A stretch of 64,000 nucleotides of DNA from Ascaris suum (taxonomy: Eukaryota > Nematoda > Chromadorea > Rhabditida > Ascarididae). Position numbers and translations under genes: made by a program. Below are positions 13,501 to 38,870 of this stretch, piece after piece. The DNA is taken from positions 2,354,501-2,418,500 of the forward strand of contig CM024172.1 of the NCBI GenBank assembly GCA_013433145.1. Direction: 5' to 3'. The notes under the pieces were generated by a model. It made no database searches. It was given only the letters and a program-made list of their open reading frames with translations, and was not told the DNA's origin. How positions within the stretch are numbered: position 1 is the stretch's first letter; each line of letters starts with the position of its first letter.

Positions 13501-16500
13501 TAATATTCACTTGTATATTATCGATTAAAAAAAATGAATTACGAAAAAAAAAACCTTTTTTTGTTTTTTTTTTTTTGTTTTGTCAAATTTAGTGGAATTA
13601 ATTCTTTCTTCACTTTTCATTATCAATCAAGAAGCTCTTCTTTATTGTTGATTACATTGGAGACGATAAGAATAATATAGATGATTTTCACTGTTGATTT
13701 AAAATTAATTGTCGATCAATTTTAAGCGAAATTTATTTGCTCAATGATTCAATTGCCAATCGTTAGTTGTCGAATAGTGCACAATAAACAATGAAATATC
13801 ACAGATTCTTAATCCTCATTTTGGAGACTTAACGATAGTTGGCGTTTTATTTTCTGCAAACGACAACCCTCACAGCAATAATTGAGTTTATGTTTGATAG
13901 ATCGCTCTTTATAAAAGATAATTTCCACAACAATAATGAGGATTGGTTTTATTTGAATTTTATACAGCGAGAATATTCATTTCAAAATAAAAGAAGCGCT
14001 GGTTGTTGATGTTGTATAGTCACTATCCATTCAAAAATCCTCAACACTGATTTATTTTAGCTTCCTCGAAAGCGTCCTATCCTCTCATCACAACATCAAT
14101 GAAATAGTAAGTAAGAAAAAAAAAAGACTCTGCCAACTTTGGAGGATATTCAGATACTTGAACTGTATGAACCCATTCATTAGTGTTTTGCTTAAATCGG
14201 ATCCCCCCTTTAACCTGTCTGGATTACGGCTTTTTATTTCATAATCGATCTCTTCGATGTGTCAAGTCAATTCACTCCTTATTATTGCTAAAGTTACCAA
14301 TAGAGTCATTTATTGTTTTCTAATCATAAGAGTTTAAAAAAAAAAGCAACTGATAGCTGTTTTATGTGTACGCATCTATTACCTTTTTTTTTGGCGCATT
14401 TGTCCGATAATTTTCATCCAACAATCATAATGGTCTTATCGACGATGAATCTCGACTCCTTATATAAAATATTCGAGCAATTTCTAAATATTTTCGCCTT
14501 TAATTATTTTACTTACATGTGAAACGATTTTTCAAATTATATTTGTATCGAAAATATTAGCAATTGCTGTTGTTATATTGGCTACGTGCAATACAACAAT
14601 ATTTCAGGTTTTTATACATGTTCTATCTCGGAGATCAGAACTCAAACGAGGATTCTTCAAATGAAATGCAGTAATTTCCGGTTATTGACCTTTGACCTTT
14701 TATGCAAATTTCCGCTATGCTATCGGGTTAGTCTTTGCATATTTTATTATATTTTCGAATACATTAAATGCTGATAATTCAAAAAGTCGAGTATTCGTTG
14801 TGCATATAATTTGCCTCTTATAAATCATTATTTTTATGGTAATTGCAAATATATTTCATCATCATATACCAGTGAAACTAGTAGAAATGATTTCAAATGA
14901 TATGCAAATGAAGCAAGCAGGTGGCCGCTCGATTGATGTCATATAGAATATGGAAATTTTCTGCTAGCCGAATGATAAAGTCAGCGATCATCGGGAAAAC
15001 CCTAATAAATCTGAAAATGTTGTTGTTAATTGTGCAGGTAGTCACAGAAGCATTAGTGAAACACGCAAATAATCTAGACGTGGACACATGTATGGATGAA
15101 GTCCTTATATAATATTTCATCTAACGATCGCTTACTAATTCCTTCGGCTAGGTGAGAATTTTGCATATTTTACGAGTTGCCGAGCGAATTTTTGTTCCAT
15201 TCATTTGGCTGCCATTTAAAAGAATTTCTCGCATTATTGAAGTAATAACATGAATGCTGAATAAGAGACGGTAAACAAGGTTTATATTTTTATTTCTGAT
15301 TTTTAAATAACGCCTCTATATGGGGCGATATTTTAAATCTGCAGAAAAGAATGTGTTTTTTTTTTTTTTGAAATCGTATTGCAATTCAACTTTCAATGAG
15401 GTCAGAAATGTTTCTAAATATGGCGCTTTATTTATTCCTCAGAGTTTAGCATTCAAATTTCACTATTTTATGCTATAATTAGTCGAATATTGTTGAAAAA
15501 TTCACGATAATATAATAAAACAATGCCATATAATATGATAAACGTTGTCAAAAAAACCATATTTCGTTACTTCATTTATTTTTTTTTTTTCAGTTGATAT
15601 CTAAGAATTGCATTTCTTCGGATATCGATACATTGAATTGTTTTGCGATTTTCAATAGCGATAAGAAATGTTCTCATATTAAAACGAGTGGATATTCATA
15701 GATAGGAGCGAGAACATCGTTAAATCGTTATCGTTTGAAAATGCATTTTTCATTAAAGAAATCGATACGTTCAAATTTCGTTGATTACAATTTTTTGAAA
15801 TATATATTTTTTAGCTCATTTTATAATTTTCAAATATTTCTTTGAATATTTCAATAGTTATTTGATCACTTCAAAGTTCTATTGCATTAATCACTTTCAT
15901 ATTTAATGAATTATAATTTAGAATGTTGGAGAATTTATATGTATATTTAATTTTCGGGAATAAAAAGGGATTTTTTTAAAATGCAATAGTACTGTTTAAA
16001 AAAAATATTGCATATAGAAAGAGAGAATATGAAAGTAAAATCGGAGAAAAAAAAAAAGAATTACTCGCAAAAATTTTGCCAACGAACGTTGAAAAATTAT
16101 TAATTTGTTTAATATTTAAGTTTTTTTTAAAATTTATTCAATTTAGTATATTTATTTAATATTTGATAAGTTTTTTTTTTCATTTTTTAATGGTCTTAAG
16201 AAGAAATTTTTGATTGAGGGAAATTTCCTTCTTCAATAAAATGCACTATATTAGTGTTGAAAGATTCCCTCCCCTCTGCTGTATATCTAATTACTTCGTT
16301 ATGAAATTTGCAATTTTATAACCTATGAGGGGTTAAAGAAATAAAAAATATTAATGAAATTTATTGAATGTATTTTTGTTATTTCCTTTACAAAATAAAT
16401 CAATGTTTATTAATATATTTTTATTGATTGTTTTTTTTTATTGAACATTAATATTGCAGTAATTAATTTTTATTATTATATCTAATGGCTATCGTTTTTA

Positions 16501-17857
16501 GTTATTTTCTTTATCGACATTTACGTTTATTGTTGAATTATTCTTCAACGAGAGGAGATCATATTTTTCAAATTTAGCATAAAGACTTTAATTATAAAAT
16601 TAGAAATATTTTTGAAGTTTTTAATTGAGAGGTGATTGAAAAAAAAAAAACTTTTTTTTTTCTGAAGTGATGCGTAATTGAAATGAGAGGGCAAAGCGGC
16701 ATATAATGAAAGAATTTTCGTTGAATTTTCAAAGAGTGTCTATAGTAACTGAATTGAATTTTAATTCTTTCAAAGCGAACAAACTATTGAAGTTCCCATA
16801 CACTTGGGCTAACCGATAAGATGACCTCTATTATTCCCAATGCAGGTAAAATGAGCAATTACCTATGAATCGGGCAATATTTGCATGAAAATAATTGTAA
16901 TTTATATATATTATGCAAAATAACAAAATTTACATTGTTGACTCGAAAAACTTACCTGTAGAATTTCTAATATTATCTATCGTTATACAGTGAAATAATC
17001 TCGATAATAGTAAACGACATATAGACAATGAATCCATATTCAATTTATTATGTTGTGATATCACTTCTGCATTAAACTAATAGCCGTGAAGCTAAACTCA
17101 CAAAAAGCATCTGAAGGAATCGTTGAATACCTTATTCATACATCTATCTGTTCGACTTTGGCAGCACATTTATCTATTCATTTATCGACATACAAATAAT
17201 TTCATTTTTCTATCATCTAAATTGTTAGATAATAATAGTGAAACACACAATTCAGAAGGTTATACATACGTAAAAGTAGGAAAAAACACTAGAAAGGTTG
17301 AAATATTATGAGCATTTTGCAGCTTCGCTTAACTTTTTGCGCATAGTTATAAACTTACTTACTGTGTTATCATTTTTCAAACACTTTATTCTATAATTTC
17401 TAAGAAATTCCACATAGTGATTTATGACCTTAATTGATTAACGTTTAGCGGCGATAATGTTTGAATGCGAATAAGATCGATCTAATGATAAGCACGTGGA
17501 AATGTTGAGTACAAGCGATGAGAATTTCGGTTCATCTATTTTATGGGCCTTTATTATCGTGTCCTTTTTCTTTTTTCGTAGTTTCTATGATCCCATTCTA
17601 TTCACATTATCGTTTTTCATTTTTTTTTCTTCGATAAATATCCAATATAGGTGATTTTATTTTCTATCGAATCTGCTAATATTTACAATCTTTTTTTTTT
17701 CTGAATTATATTTTAATTAAAATTTATTAATCGGAATAATAATTAATAATAAATTTTTTTTTGCCTAGATTGAAAATTTTTTCTAAGTCATCATTTAATT
17801 TGCATATATCATATTTATGCAAATGCTATTTAATGAAATTAATATGGTAATTTCAGA
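10589..17857. other. Long gene-free interval
   Basis: AT-rich DNA with many poly-A/poly-T runs and no convincing exon. A block at about 11460-11770 is richer in G+C than its surroundings and may be an old interspersed repeat. Open frames on both strands at 12374-12669 are mutually overlapping and unsupported. Poly-C runs lie near 11770 and 12206. The interval separates the divergent charged-protein gene (minus) and the GT92 gene (plus), so it should hold both promoters, but no specific element can be named. Confidence 0.5.
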
Positions 17858-24989
<7,132 letters not shown>

Positions 24990-26481
24990 AATATACCGTG
25001 TTTTTAGCATGTGCAAGAGATTTCGTTCAGTCTCTCGAATAAGATATGCAAATTTTTATACGTCAAGCCGATATGCAAATTTAGCATTTTTTCGTAGCAG
25101 CAACTCTCACGAATTGTATAGATGAGAAAAATTATTAAGTTTAGAATTGCATTCAACCAATTTCATCAACTTAGCAATAATATTTTGTGAATTTATGAAT
25201 TTCTCTATGTGGAGTTCCTATCATTGATCCTTTTTTTTTGTAGAAATTACGCATTGTAGATGAACGTGAAAATATTTACGGCATTAAACTCTTATCGCAT
25301 TTTCTTAGTTTATTTTCATAGATATTATTATTGCACTTCCATACTCTCTTACGAAGAGAGAATTGTGTGCATAGCTAATATTCGTTCAGCATCACTTACG
25401 GTAATTAATATGGAATTTTTTGATATTCGCTGCATTTTTTTTTCGAATAGTAAATGCAAATTTCTGTTAGCATTGAGATGTCAAATTATAAACAAATAAG
25501 CTACTATAAAGCTTGGATCAGAAATTTTATTGATTTCGAATGATAAATCTAAATTGTGCTCTTTTTTCATAAGCCATCGAAAAAAAAAGAGAAGCAAATC
25601 ATACGAGCAAATCATGGATTGAGTTAATTAGCCGACCAATAAAATATACGCATAAAATCTATTTATGCGTTATTGTATAATATTAATCTCCACTGTAATC
25701 TGCATATATATATATAAAGGCGATATCACTAGTCTTACTCTTTCTTTTGAATGAATGTGCTAACCTTTTGAATTGAAAAAAAAAATAAGCAAAAAAAATC
25801 TTTGCATAAGTTCATCGTGATAAAACAAGCGAAAATTCTAACAAAATCCTCTTGCGACATAAATTTTTGATAATTCACCCGATTAATCGTCGATTCGCAA
25901 ATGGATCAGAGCACGGACCTGAGGAGTTCGATTTGCCATTTCTGCTCAACTTTTTGGCAATTCAAATTTGCTGTAGTGACGTTCAGGTTACTAGCCCTCG
26001 TACTGCTATAGCCACGGTTTGCCTTTCCACACTTGGTCACTGAAGATCAAACATGCAGTAGTCACCCGCTGGCCTATTGGGAGTCTTTCCAGCATGGTAG
26101 AACCTGATAGAGCATAACGCTCCGCTGGTACGTTCCCCCTCACCCCCCCCCCCCCCCCCAGAGCCCGTTGTCTGTACCGCGCCGCGAAGACATGGTGGAG
26201 TATGGCTTTGCGGGGCGAATTTTTTATGAGATACTATTGTACAATGAAAACATAAATATGAACTAATCTTACCGATTCTGTGTCATGATAAAATTCCTTC
26301 ATAAGCTTGTACCTAACTTCACATATCTTCTAACCAACTCTTGTGCAGCTATTAACTTTCGAAGCATTTTTGGGAACTATTTTTTATTTGGGAGAGGAGG
26401 GGAGGGAGGGGGAGTCGAGGAAGAGGGTATTTTTTGTGCTGGATTAACAGCATGCTATGTTTCAAAGTATTTATCGAGTAG
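24990..26481. other. Interval without a firm gene; GC-rich island inside
   Basis: Mostly AT-rich sequence downstream of GT92. From about 26040 to 26220 the composition changes sharply to G+C-rich, interrupted by a poly-C run near 26143-26158, then returns to AT-rich. Such an island in this background is most likely an interspersed repeat copy. An open frame at about 25899-25988 (MDQSTDLRSSICHFC start) ends at a GT but has no partner exon. Confidence 0.4.
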
Positions 26482-26799
26482 ATGATAATGAAGTTCACCG
26501 AAAATGAGGAGGTTGCTTCTTTTCTCAGAACCATCATGAAGAAGAGAAAACAACTGGAGCCGAAATCCTTTCCTCTGAATCCTTCCGTGGCGGCAAATGT
26601 GAAACACCAATACTTCTTGCGCTTTAAACGCGAACATAGAATAAGAGCAATGGTTTGTTAAATCAATTGCCGTAGTAGTGTAGCTACGAGCAATAGCATC
26701 TCAATTCATACTATATTTAAGGATTAACCTTAATAGGGAATGGGAGGAGGAGAGCCGAAGAAAATGGGAGAAACGCGGAGAATTTAGTATCATTGAGAG
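26482..26799 (+). CDS. Hypothetical charged protein fragment
   Basis: An ATG-initiated frame at 26482 directly follows a TCGAGTAG acceptor and reads 59 codons to a stop at 26659-26661. It starts MIMKFTENEEVASFLRTIMK and is rich in Lys/Arg. A possible continuation splices at 26656 (GTTAAA, poor donor) to 26737-26799 in matching phase 1 (NGRRRAEENGRN) and ends at a GTGAGA donor. I do not recognise the protein. No further exon could be placed, so it may be a fragment or chance open sequence with coding-like composition. Confidence 0.3.
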
Positions 26800-28789
26800 G
26801 TGAGAATGAGAGGTCTCTAAGACACTAGAATAATTCCTATTATTCAATAAATAAGCAACTTCAGAGTTGGCAATAATCATAGATGCAGAAATGTGTGCTT
26901 TCGATTATATTAGGTGAACAATTGGATAATAACATAATAAAATTTCGCACACCGAAAATAATTCATTTATTCGTTGTTTCATAATCGATTCATACAAATT
27001 TGAATATTTTCTTATTTGTCTTTTTTTTCTTTCAAATGATATCTCATGAATTAGCATAAAATAAAAGAAAATGAATAGAATATAATAAGGAGAAGAAACA
27101 ATATCCGTTTCATTTACTAAATCCCACTAAATTGGCTAATTGTATTTCATCTAATAAATATACTTCTTGAGTAGACGTTTCTCAATGAAAGAAAATATTC
27201 AAATATCTTTAAGCATGTTTTGATTAGTTGCAAATGAGAAGAAATTGCATTTTATGAATTATTCAATTCTATTCGAAAAATTCTATCAATAGATTATTTC
27301 TTACTCGTAAACTATAATTGAACTCATTGTTTGGATAAATGTTTGCAATTTATTGCAATCTCTTTAAGAATTTAAATCATTTGTACTCTTGAGAAATCTT
27401 TTTATTTATCTATTTAAATTTATTTAATCTTTTTTTTAAAGTCATCGTTAATCTTTACTGATGATGCTCATATAGTTTTCTTTCTTTACATAATTGTATT
27501 ATGAGGTACACTTTTTATTATATCGTTAATATTTCTCTTAAATGTGTTTTTTTTTCTCTTGAAAAATCTCTTCCACCTTTCATGTTACCTTGTTTTTGCC
27601 AAATTTCTCATATATAGCATTATTTTTTCATTGATTTGTATTAAGTCTTTCGCATTATCAAATGCGTTCTACCATTCCACCTTTGGATATCCGATCTTTG
27701 TATAATCCTGTTTTATACAAATAAATCAAGCAACCATTTATAAATTATCCAGCCATACATAAACATATGAATATAATCAATCGCTTATATATGGCACAAT
27801 ATAAATAATAAAAATAGTATAGTTATGTTGAAATTATGATGCGATTTTATTGAAATTTCTAAAATACCTTTCAATGCATATTTCTTTCAAAAGCTCATAG
27901 ATTATGAAAATCGATAAACGAAAATGCAACTCAAAGAGAAAGAAAATGCAATTCAAAGAATAAAAATTAACAAGCATGATCTCAAAGTATTAAACGAATA
28001 AATATGAATATAATCGATGCTAATTATTTGATTGCAAATGAAAGAAATAAAAATTGTCCTTTCGTATTTCTTAATATTCGTTGCAATCAAATAAAAAAAA
28101 AATAATAAACGAATGATTGATAAAGTGGAGCATGAAAAATAAAATCTGCAACTATTGTTATCTTTAATGATGGCTGTGAAACAAATGATAACCATTGTTG
28201 ATGATGTGCAAAGTATCGACTCATTGTAGAGCCGAACCCCAAACGTTCAATTTTTCATTCCATGTTTGGAACTGGTGTACAACCTCCCCATTTAATGGTT
28301 AACTTTCATTCGTTTAGTGACAGACGTCATACCACAGACCTGATGATCTCATTGTGCCAAGAGCCAGTTATCAAACAGTGATCAACATCGTTGCTCAAGC
28401 CACACTAGGTTTGGCTTCATTACAAGTAAAACCTTAATCGTGTATATTTATACCACCTCGTCGCAAGTGACGTCGGTTCTGTTCTTATCATTGGTGTTGT
28501 GCGCTCAAAACATTCGTAGATCCAATGTGACTTAAGCAGCAAGTTGAGATGCCGAATGAAAGCACCAGCAGCAAGTTGAGATGTCGTTTTCGGACGTTCA
28601 CTTATGAGAATAAAAAAAATCCACCTTTCACAAAACTTCATTTTGCTATTCAATTTGTGATTGTACATCGATTACCTTCAAAATCAAGCCAGAACACCAT
28701 CTAAATAAATCAGGATATTGGTGTTAGAAAAAGCTTCTTGAGAAAATTTCTCTACCTGCTTTCTTCGATGTTGCCTCCTAGCTCTTGTT
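26800..28789. other. No gene recognised
   Basis: AT-rich to about 28200. From 28200 to 28680 the sequence is more balanced in composition and contains the 17-base direct repeat AGCAGCAAGTTGAGATG near 28535 and 28567, suggesting an old repeat or decayed gene. No frame there has acceptable splice signals. Confidence 0.4.
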
Positions 28790-29024
28790 TTAGATATCCT
28801 CCAAATGTGAAATGAAAAATTCTTCGATCAAAATTTTCAACAAAAATGCAAAATATTCCAAGAAGAAAATTCTGAGAATTTGAGGATGCATACAAGTGGC
28901 AAAGAGAGTAACCACGTAAGTCTTAATGTCGGCAACAGCTTTCACTTCAGCGAAACAATAAGGCAATTCAATAACGAAGCGCACAACGATAGAGGCGATG
29001 ACAGTTAGCCATAGATGTCGATGT
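28790..29024 (-). CDS. Membrane-protein-like terminal exon, unassigned
   Basis: On the minus strand an acceptor (CTTCAACTGCAG) precedes an open frame that begins HRHLWLTVIASIVVRFVI and ends at a stop at 28790. It has at least one strong hydrophobic segment (first about 20 residues) and more apolar stretches (YVVTLFATC, IFFLEYFAFLLKILI). It could be the end of a multi-pass protein. Alternatively it could be the missing 3' end of the FkbM-like gene upstream on the same strand, since the acceptor phase (one leading base) matches that gene's last firm donor. Neither is proven. Confidence 0.3.
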
Positions 29025-29275
29025 CTGCAGTTGAAGCGAAGCTTCCTCAGCGAACTTCCTCGTGGTTCTTTTTACGAAGATATCTGGATTTGCAAATAGG
29101 GCTTTCAATATTGAATCCATAGAATCTCATTACATGATACCTTATTTTATCCTCTCGCCATTCTGTATAGAATCCATTCAATATCACGTATCTACAAATT
29201 CGATTCTCATATTAAAAAATCACAGTGGAATTATATTAGTGTGTTTCTAAATTAGCGCACCAAAAGACTTTCGCA

Positions 29276-29719
29276 TCAATTTTGCTCAAATTTATGAATT
29301 GTGTGCAAAAATATGAAGCTATGAATGCATGGTCTTTTGCAAAGTACCATGTTAATTTTGGGAGATATAATCCACTTCGTTTTCACCATTTTGAAAAAAA
29401 TTTTTACGCATTTCCCTCTGATGTCTTTTGAATTGCAAAAGAAAGATGCCCATTTTTTTCCCCCGCTTTTTTGCATCTCTGAATGCAAATTTCATACCTA
29501 CAAATCGCTTCACATAAGCGTATGTTATTCGCTTCCATATTTGCGCGTTCTTCGAAGATTTCGTTTTATCACAAACAATCATAGTTCGCTTCTCATTAGG
29601 GCAGCATGCAACACACTTCTTATATACTCACTATCAGCGTCGCGTTAAGTGAACACATGCATCAATGTTTCCTACCTGCAGGATGTGTTGTCGTACACCG
29701 GGCACAAATGAGCAGATAG
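29276..29719 (-). other. Candidate 3' exons of the FkbM-like gene
   Basis: The last firm exon of the FkbM-like gene ends in phase 2. Compatible continuations on the minus strand are 29719-29676 (SYLLICARCTTTHPAG, donor GTAGGA) followed by 29415-29276, or a direct jump to 29417-29276. Both end at the same TGA and finish CIHSFIFLHTIHKFEQN. They would give proteins of about 316 or 302 residues. The sequence cannot choose between these and the acceptor at 29024. Confidence 0.3.
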
Positions 29720-30058
29720 CTTTTCTCCTCATAATTCTCCTTATCGCTTGCTCGATCGTATAAGCTCATAGCATTTGAATACTTGATTAGGTGGTGTTTT
29801 GAGAATGCGAAAAAACCACTTTTGCTTGTGGTTGTGTAAATGGTATTTTCACTCACTCTTTTGTAGTCGTTCTATTCCTACCTGCCCTTTCCTCTTTTAC
29901 TCCCTCCCTCTTTTGCTTGTTTTCATCAAATCGTATATTTTGCTTACAACGTTGAATACCTCATTTCTTATGTGCAAATTTCTTCTTTCTTAATTGCATA
30001 TTCGCGATAAATAATTATGCAAGCAGAGTGAATTGAAAAATCCACAAACTTGACTTAC

Positions 30059-34907
<4,849 letters not shown>

Positions 34908-36988
34908 CTTAGCGGATAGGGTTCACTCTGATAGTGAATCGACTGCGTGAGAACGAGACACACTGAAATTGATGCTGTATAAAAACTTCAAAAATAATTG
35001 TAGCTATATGTGTTCAATAATTGTTACATACTAGCAGCACATTACATTCTGGATGAGGTGAAGCCCTTAAAAATGGGCAGTATAGTCCATAAATGCCTCA
35101 AGTGAAATAATTGAGAATCGATGTAGTGCCGATGAAAGATGATAAATTTTCTAGATGGCAACTACGACAGTTATAAATCGAAATCATAAGTGAAATGCGT
35201 TGTTGGATCTTTTATATTCTACTCAATGCTAACTAAAAACACCTCAACAATATTAAGGAAATAAAGCAAATGAATTGCTCAGTTCATTCATCACACGAAA
35301 ATCTTCACAACTATAGTAAAATCTTCACAAAAATTTCGATCGGCGATTATTTGCGATAAGCTTTTCGATTCATTGTTGTCCTCTATTGTTATCGTTTATT
35401 CTTACTATTATAGTTGCTATTCCATTTTTATCGACTTTTCAACACTATCGATTCGTCGCCTATTTATATTCTATTATTAGCTTCTTTAATTTTCCTATAT
35501 ATTCTCAAATCAAGCGAGTTTTTGAAACACTCATTTCATCTCACATAATAAAATGGAGTCGATAATTTCATGGAATTTTGAGTGCACATATATAGAAGTC
35601 GAATTCAACCGTAATGATAATGCTCAAACATCGAAGTGCTCTCATAACTGAAGTGCTTTTTTTTGACCCTTCTTGTGCAATATTATAAAAATATACAAAA
35701 AATTCCCACATGATTGAAATTGTGCAAATATATTGCGCCAAATGGAATAGCTTAAAAATTTCTGAACTGGAAAGAGGGATTCACAATAGAGAACAACTTG
35801 AAAATGAACACTAAGACTAGAGTGTTGTTGTGTTTTGCATTAAAAAGATTTTATCTATTGGGATGAGAATGATTTTATCGAGTGAATAATGACACCGCAT
35901 TGGTTTATCGAATTTTTTTCTTTCCTTTTTTGATCGATACGAAATCGAGGTCATAGAAAATCGACACAACATATGGAAATTATCTTTTTTCTTTTCTGTT
36001 TTATTCTTCAATAAAAAAAAGGATATTTTTTCAGTGTTCTAATCGTCCTTTTATTCTTAATGATTCGTTTATTTCCTCATCATTGTTTTGTCCGTTTAAA
36101 ATGGGCGCTTCCTTGAGCAATATTTTATCGACGCGAAAGCATTTTAACACGATATTATTAAAACGGTTCTCCATCGCCCTCTACTAGATATAGGCTCCTC
36201 TTTCTGAAGCATAAGCAATGTTGCAATTCACTTATCGAAAACATAGAACACAACAAAACTTCTTATCGTGCACATTAAAAAAAGATCTATTTATCCTTTA
36301 ACGAGAAATAAACTAATAGCATTCGAGTCATATATCATTGAAAAAAAAAGATAGAATCAAGGAGCTTAAGGCAAGATACTCCTCAAATGAACTTAATCCA
36401 TTTTGCAGCTACTGAGTTTGAAAAAAATTGTAAAACAAATACAAAGCGGAAACTCAAGTTGATTCATTTACAGTATGATTATTGCGAATAACGATCGCTG
36501 TAGATTAGCGTAGAATTACCGTCGAATAATTTACCAATAGAAGAACTACTTACGTATGTAAAATCTATAAAATCAATATGAGAAAGATATCGTACAACAC
36601 AATTGCTTAATTTGCATATCTATTTGGTGTGACGTAAAAAAAAAAGCTGTTGCCTATTACTCTATGTGAATGAAATAAAAGGATATACCCGTATTCTGCT
36701 TCAACTAACCGAATTGAAAAAAAAAATAAAAATTTGTGACTTTCCTTGAAATTTAACGAACGCGATATTTTGAACATTATTTTATGATTCTTTTAGCCAT
36801 GACTTCATTAAATAAGATAAGAGTCATAAGATGCTAATAAGCTGTTGTCCTATCAATTTGTTTTACTTGATATTGACGTCGACTAGATTCTTATGCTCAT
36901 TTCATAGTTCATTTCTTTTCTTTTCATACTATGAGCAATATTATATGGTAGCATTTTCTAACATCATTCTTTGGCTCCATGTTCCCAG
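34908..36988. other. Gene-free AT-rich interval
   Basis: No supported exon on either strand. Upstream region of the FkbM-like gene (minus). Confidence 0.5.
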
Positions 36989-37102
36989 CTGAGTGTCCTA
37001 TGCAAAAATGGGCAAGGAGCATCTTTCTGGTGGTGCTTCTCAAGCGATGGTTATTATCGTGTCTGCAACGATAATGTCATCTGCTCCACAACCAGGTCAT
37101 AG
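36989..37102 (+). CDS. Cys-rich terminal-exon candidate
   Basis: A CATGTTCCCAG acceptor precedes a phase-0 frame of 37 codons and a TAG. It contains four cysteines in the arrangement C-x10-C-x9-C-x5-C, with GASFWWCFSSDGYYRVC at the core, a composition typical of small secreted cysteine-rich worm domains. No upstream signal-peptide exon could be placed, so this is an isolated exon or a chance frame. I do not recognise a family. Confidence 0.35.
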   Translation: MSVLCKNGQGASFWWCFSSDGYYRVCNDNVICSTTRS

Positions 37103-37895
37103 GGTCAGCTACCGATTGACAGTATTTACCTATGAGCACTTTTTCAACTCATGCGCTATCTTTCCTCAAATTCGATGAAATTTGAAGAATGGTAAGCAGC
37201 ACAAAATTGTACTTGTCTTCTAATTCGATGAATACTGCATATATTCCAATTTTAAGATTCGTTGCATCACTTAGTTCAGTCATAAGTGAAGCGGCATATC
37301 GAATGTCGACGAAATATTATCTTCACGATAAGCACATCATTTACAAACCTCTAGTGTAGATGAGTTCCACCGTAGAATGTGCAAAAAGCGAGCACCAAAA
37401 AAGAAGCAATTCACCACGGTAAAGACCGATAACTTCTTCGATTATCAATAGAAGAATGATAAATGCATTAAGAATAAGCGTTCATGAAATATATGAATCA
37501 TTTGTCACATTATAATTAACTGATCAAATTAATAGCCTATTTATTTATTCATTTATTCAAGGATACAAGTTTAAAATCAAGAATATAAGCTTTAAACTTT
37601 TTAGTACCATTTCAAGTGCTGAAATATTCGATAAAGAATGAATGTCTATTGCATTATATCGTATGTGCGAACATATTCACTTCCCAAAAAAATGCCATTT
37701 CCATCTGAAAATAGGAAATCACTCTCGCACTGCACTTCAAATAATGCAAATATCAATCAAATATCGCTTTAAAAAAAAGAAAAAAAAACTCCGCTCTTGC
37801 AAAGAACCCAACCCATCACAAAACAAACTAGCCATATTACATTATTGCACCACAATTGGTTGCTGAATCAATATTGACCCAAAATTGTAGCGCTT

Positions 37896-38177
37896 TCATG
37901 GTTCTGATTTCATTTCAACAATCATTTGCTGCTTGAATATATTCTCTCTTTTAACGGATCTGCTATAACACCTTTGAAGGCTTTGAACCGGAAATAAAGC
38001 GGAACACAACGATTTTAAGAGTGGATATGTGCTTTTCCGGTTCTCAGCCAGCTTTCGGTGAACGTTGAGCAGAAACTGAAGAATTAAATCCAGAGGGAAC
38101 TGCTCAAACAAGGAATAAAGTGTTAGGGTTTGTGCTTCAGTACTTTTTTTAATCCCTGCAACAGAAACTGTCTGCAT
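37896..38177 (-). CDS. Hypothetical 93-residue protein
   Basis: A single ATG-to-stop frame on the minus strand: MQTVSVAGIKKSTEAQT at the start, a leucine-rich middle (LFEQFPLDLILQFLL), a basic centre and end MIVEMKSEP. The ATG lies about nine bases after an AAAAGTACAG acceptor. Composition is protein-like and more balanced than the surroundings. No family is recognised. An internal acceptor (CTGTTGCAG) offers an alternative in which this is a terminal exon. Confidence 0.35.
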   Translation of the reverse strand: MQTVSVAGIKKSTEAQTLTLYSLFEQFPLDLILQFLLNVHRKLAENRKSTYPLLKSLCSALFPVQSLQRCYSRSVKRENIFKQQMIVEMKSEP

Positions 38178-38654
38178 ATATTGTTCTGTACTTTTTGTGA
38201 GCTATTGACCCTTCATGTTAAATGGTCACTTCTTTAATTATAATTTATTATCAAATTTTGAAATACTGTTAATTTTAGTAGTTAATATCCGATTTAATCG
38301 TGAAGAAATTCTGATAACACTTGATTTCATATGATGACTCAGCACCCTTTATTCCTATATATCAATCTGATCTGTGTAATGGGCGGCTGCAGGGATCATT
38401 GAATCTCTATATCTGTATTTTGTGAGCCATTGTTTGGATAGTCACGCTCTTTTTTTGCGACTTCTGCTTCGCTGGATTTCCGTTTCGGTGAGTTTAAACG
38501 ATCGGAGTTTCAATCCGGTCCGGATATGGTGATTTTAATTCTTCCGGTTCGTCCTTAAAATCAAGAAATAAAGAAAAAAAAACTAACAAGGTTTTTTCAA
38601 AGAACTGAATTTTGTACAACAAGATGTGAATTGTGAAAAGAAAAAACACGAAAC

Positions 38655-38870
38655 TTGCAACGTAGCCTCTTTCATAGAATCAGACTGATACAACGTGCAG
38701 GATTGTATTTTCTGAGGAATAATGGAGGTAATTTTTCTTCTGCAACACATACTCACTTATTGATCGTGCAACGCAGTGCCATCGAAGGCATTCGGGCTAA
38801 GTACCATGCGATATCTGTGTGTTGCCATTGCCTGCATATTCGTTTCAGAGTGGTGAGTCGAAGATGGTGT
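38655..38870. other. Coding-like island, strand undecided
   Basis: Balanced composition and open frames on both strands. Plus: a frame through LIVQRSAIEGIRAKYHAIS, or a signal-peptide-like MRYLCVAIACIFVSEW starting at about 38807, both reaching a GTGAGT at about 38853. Minus: MQAMATHRYRMVLSPNAFDG. None connects to a neighbour in phase. Followed by a poly-G run near 38870. Confidence 0.3.
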
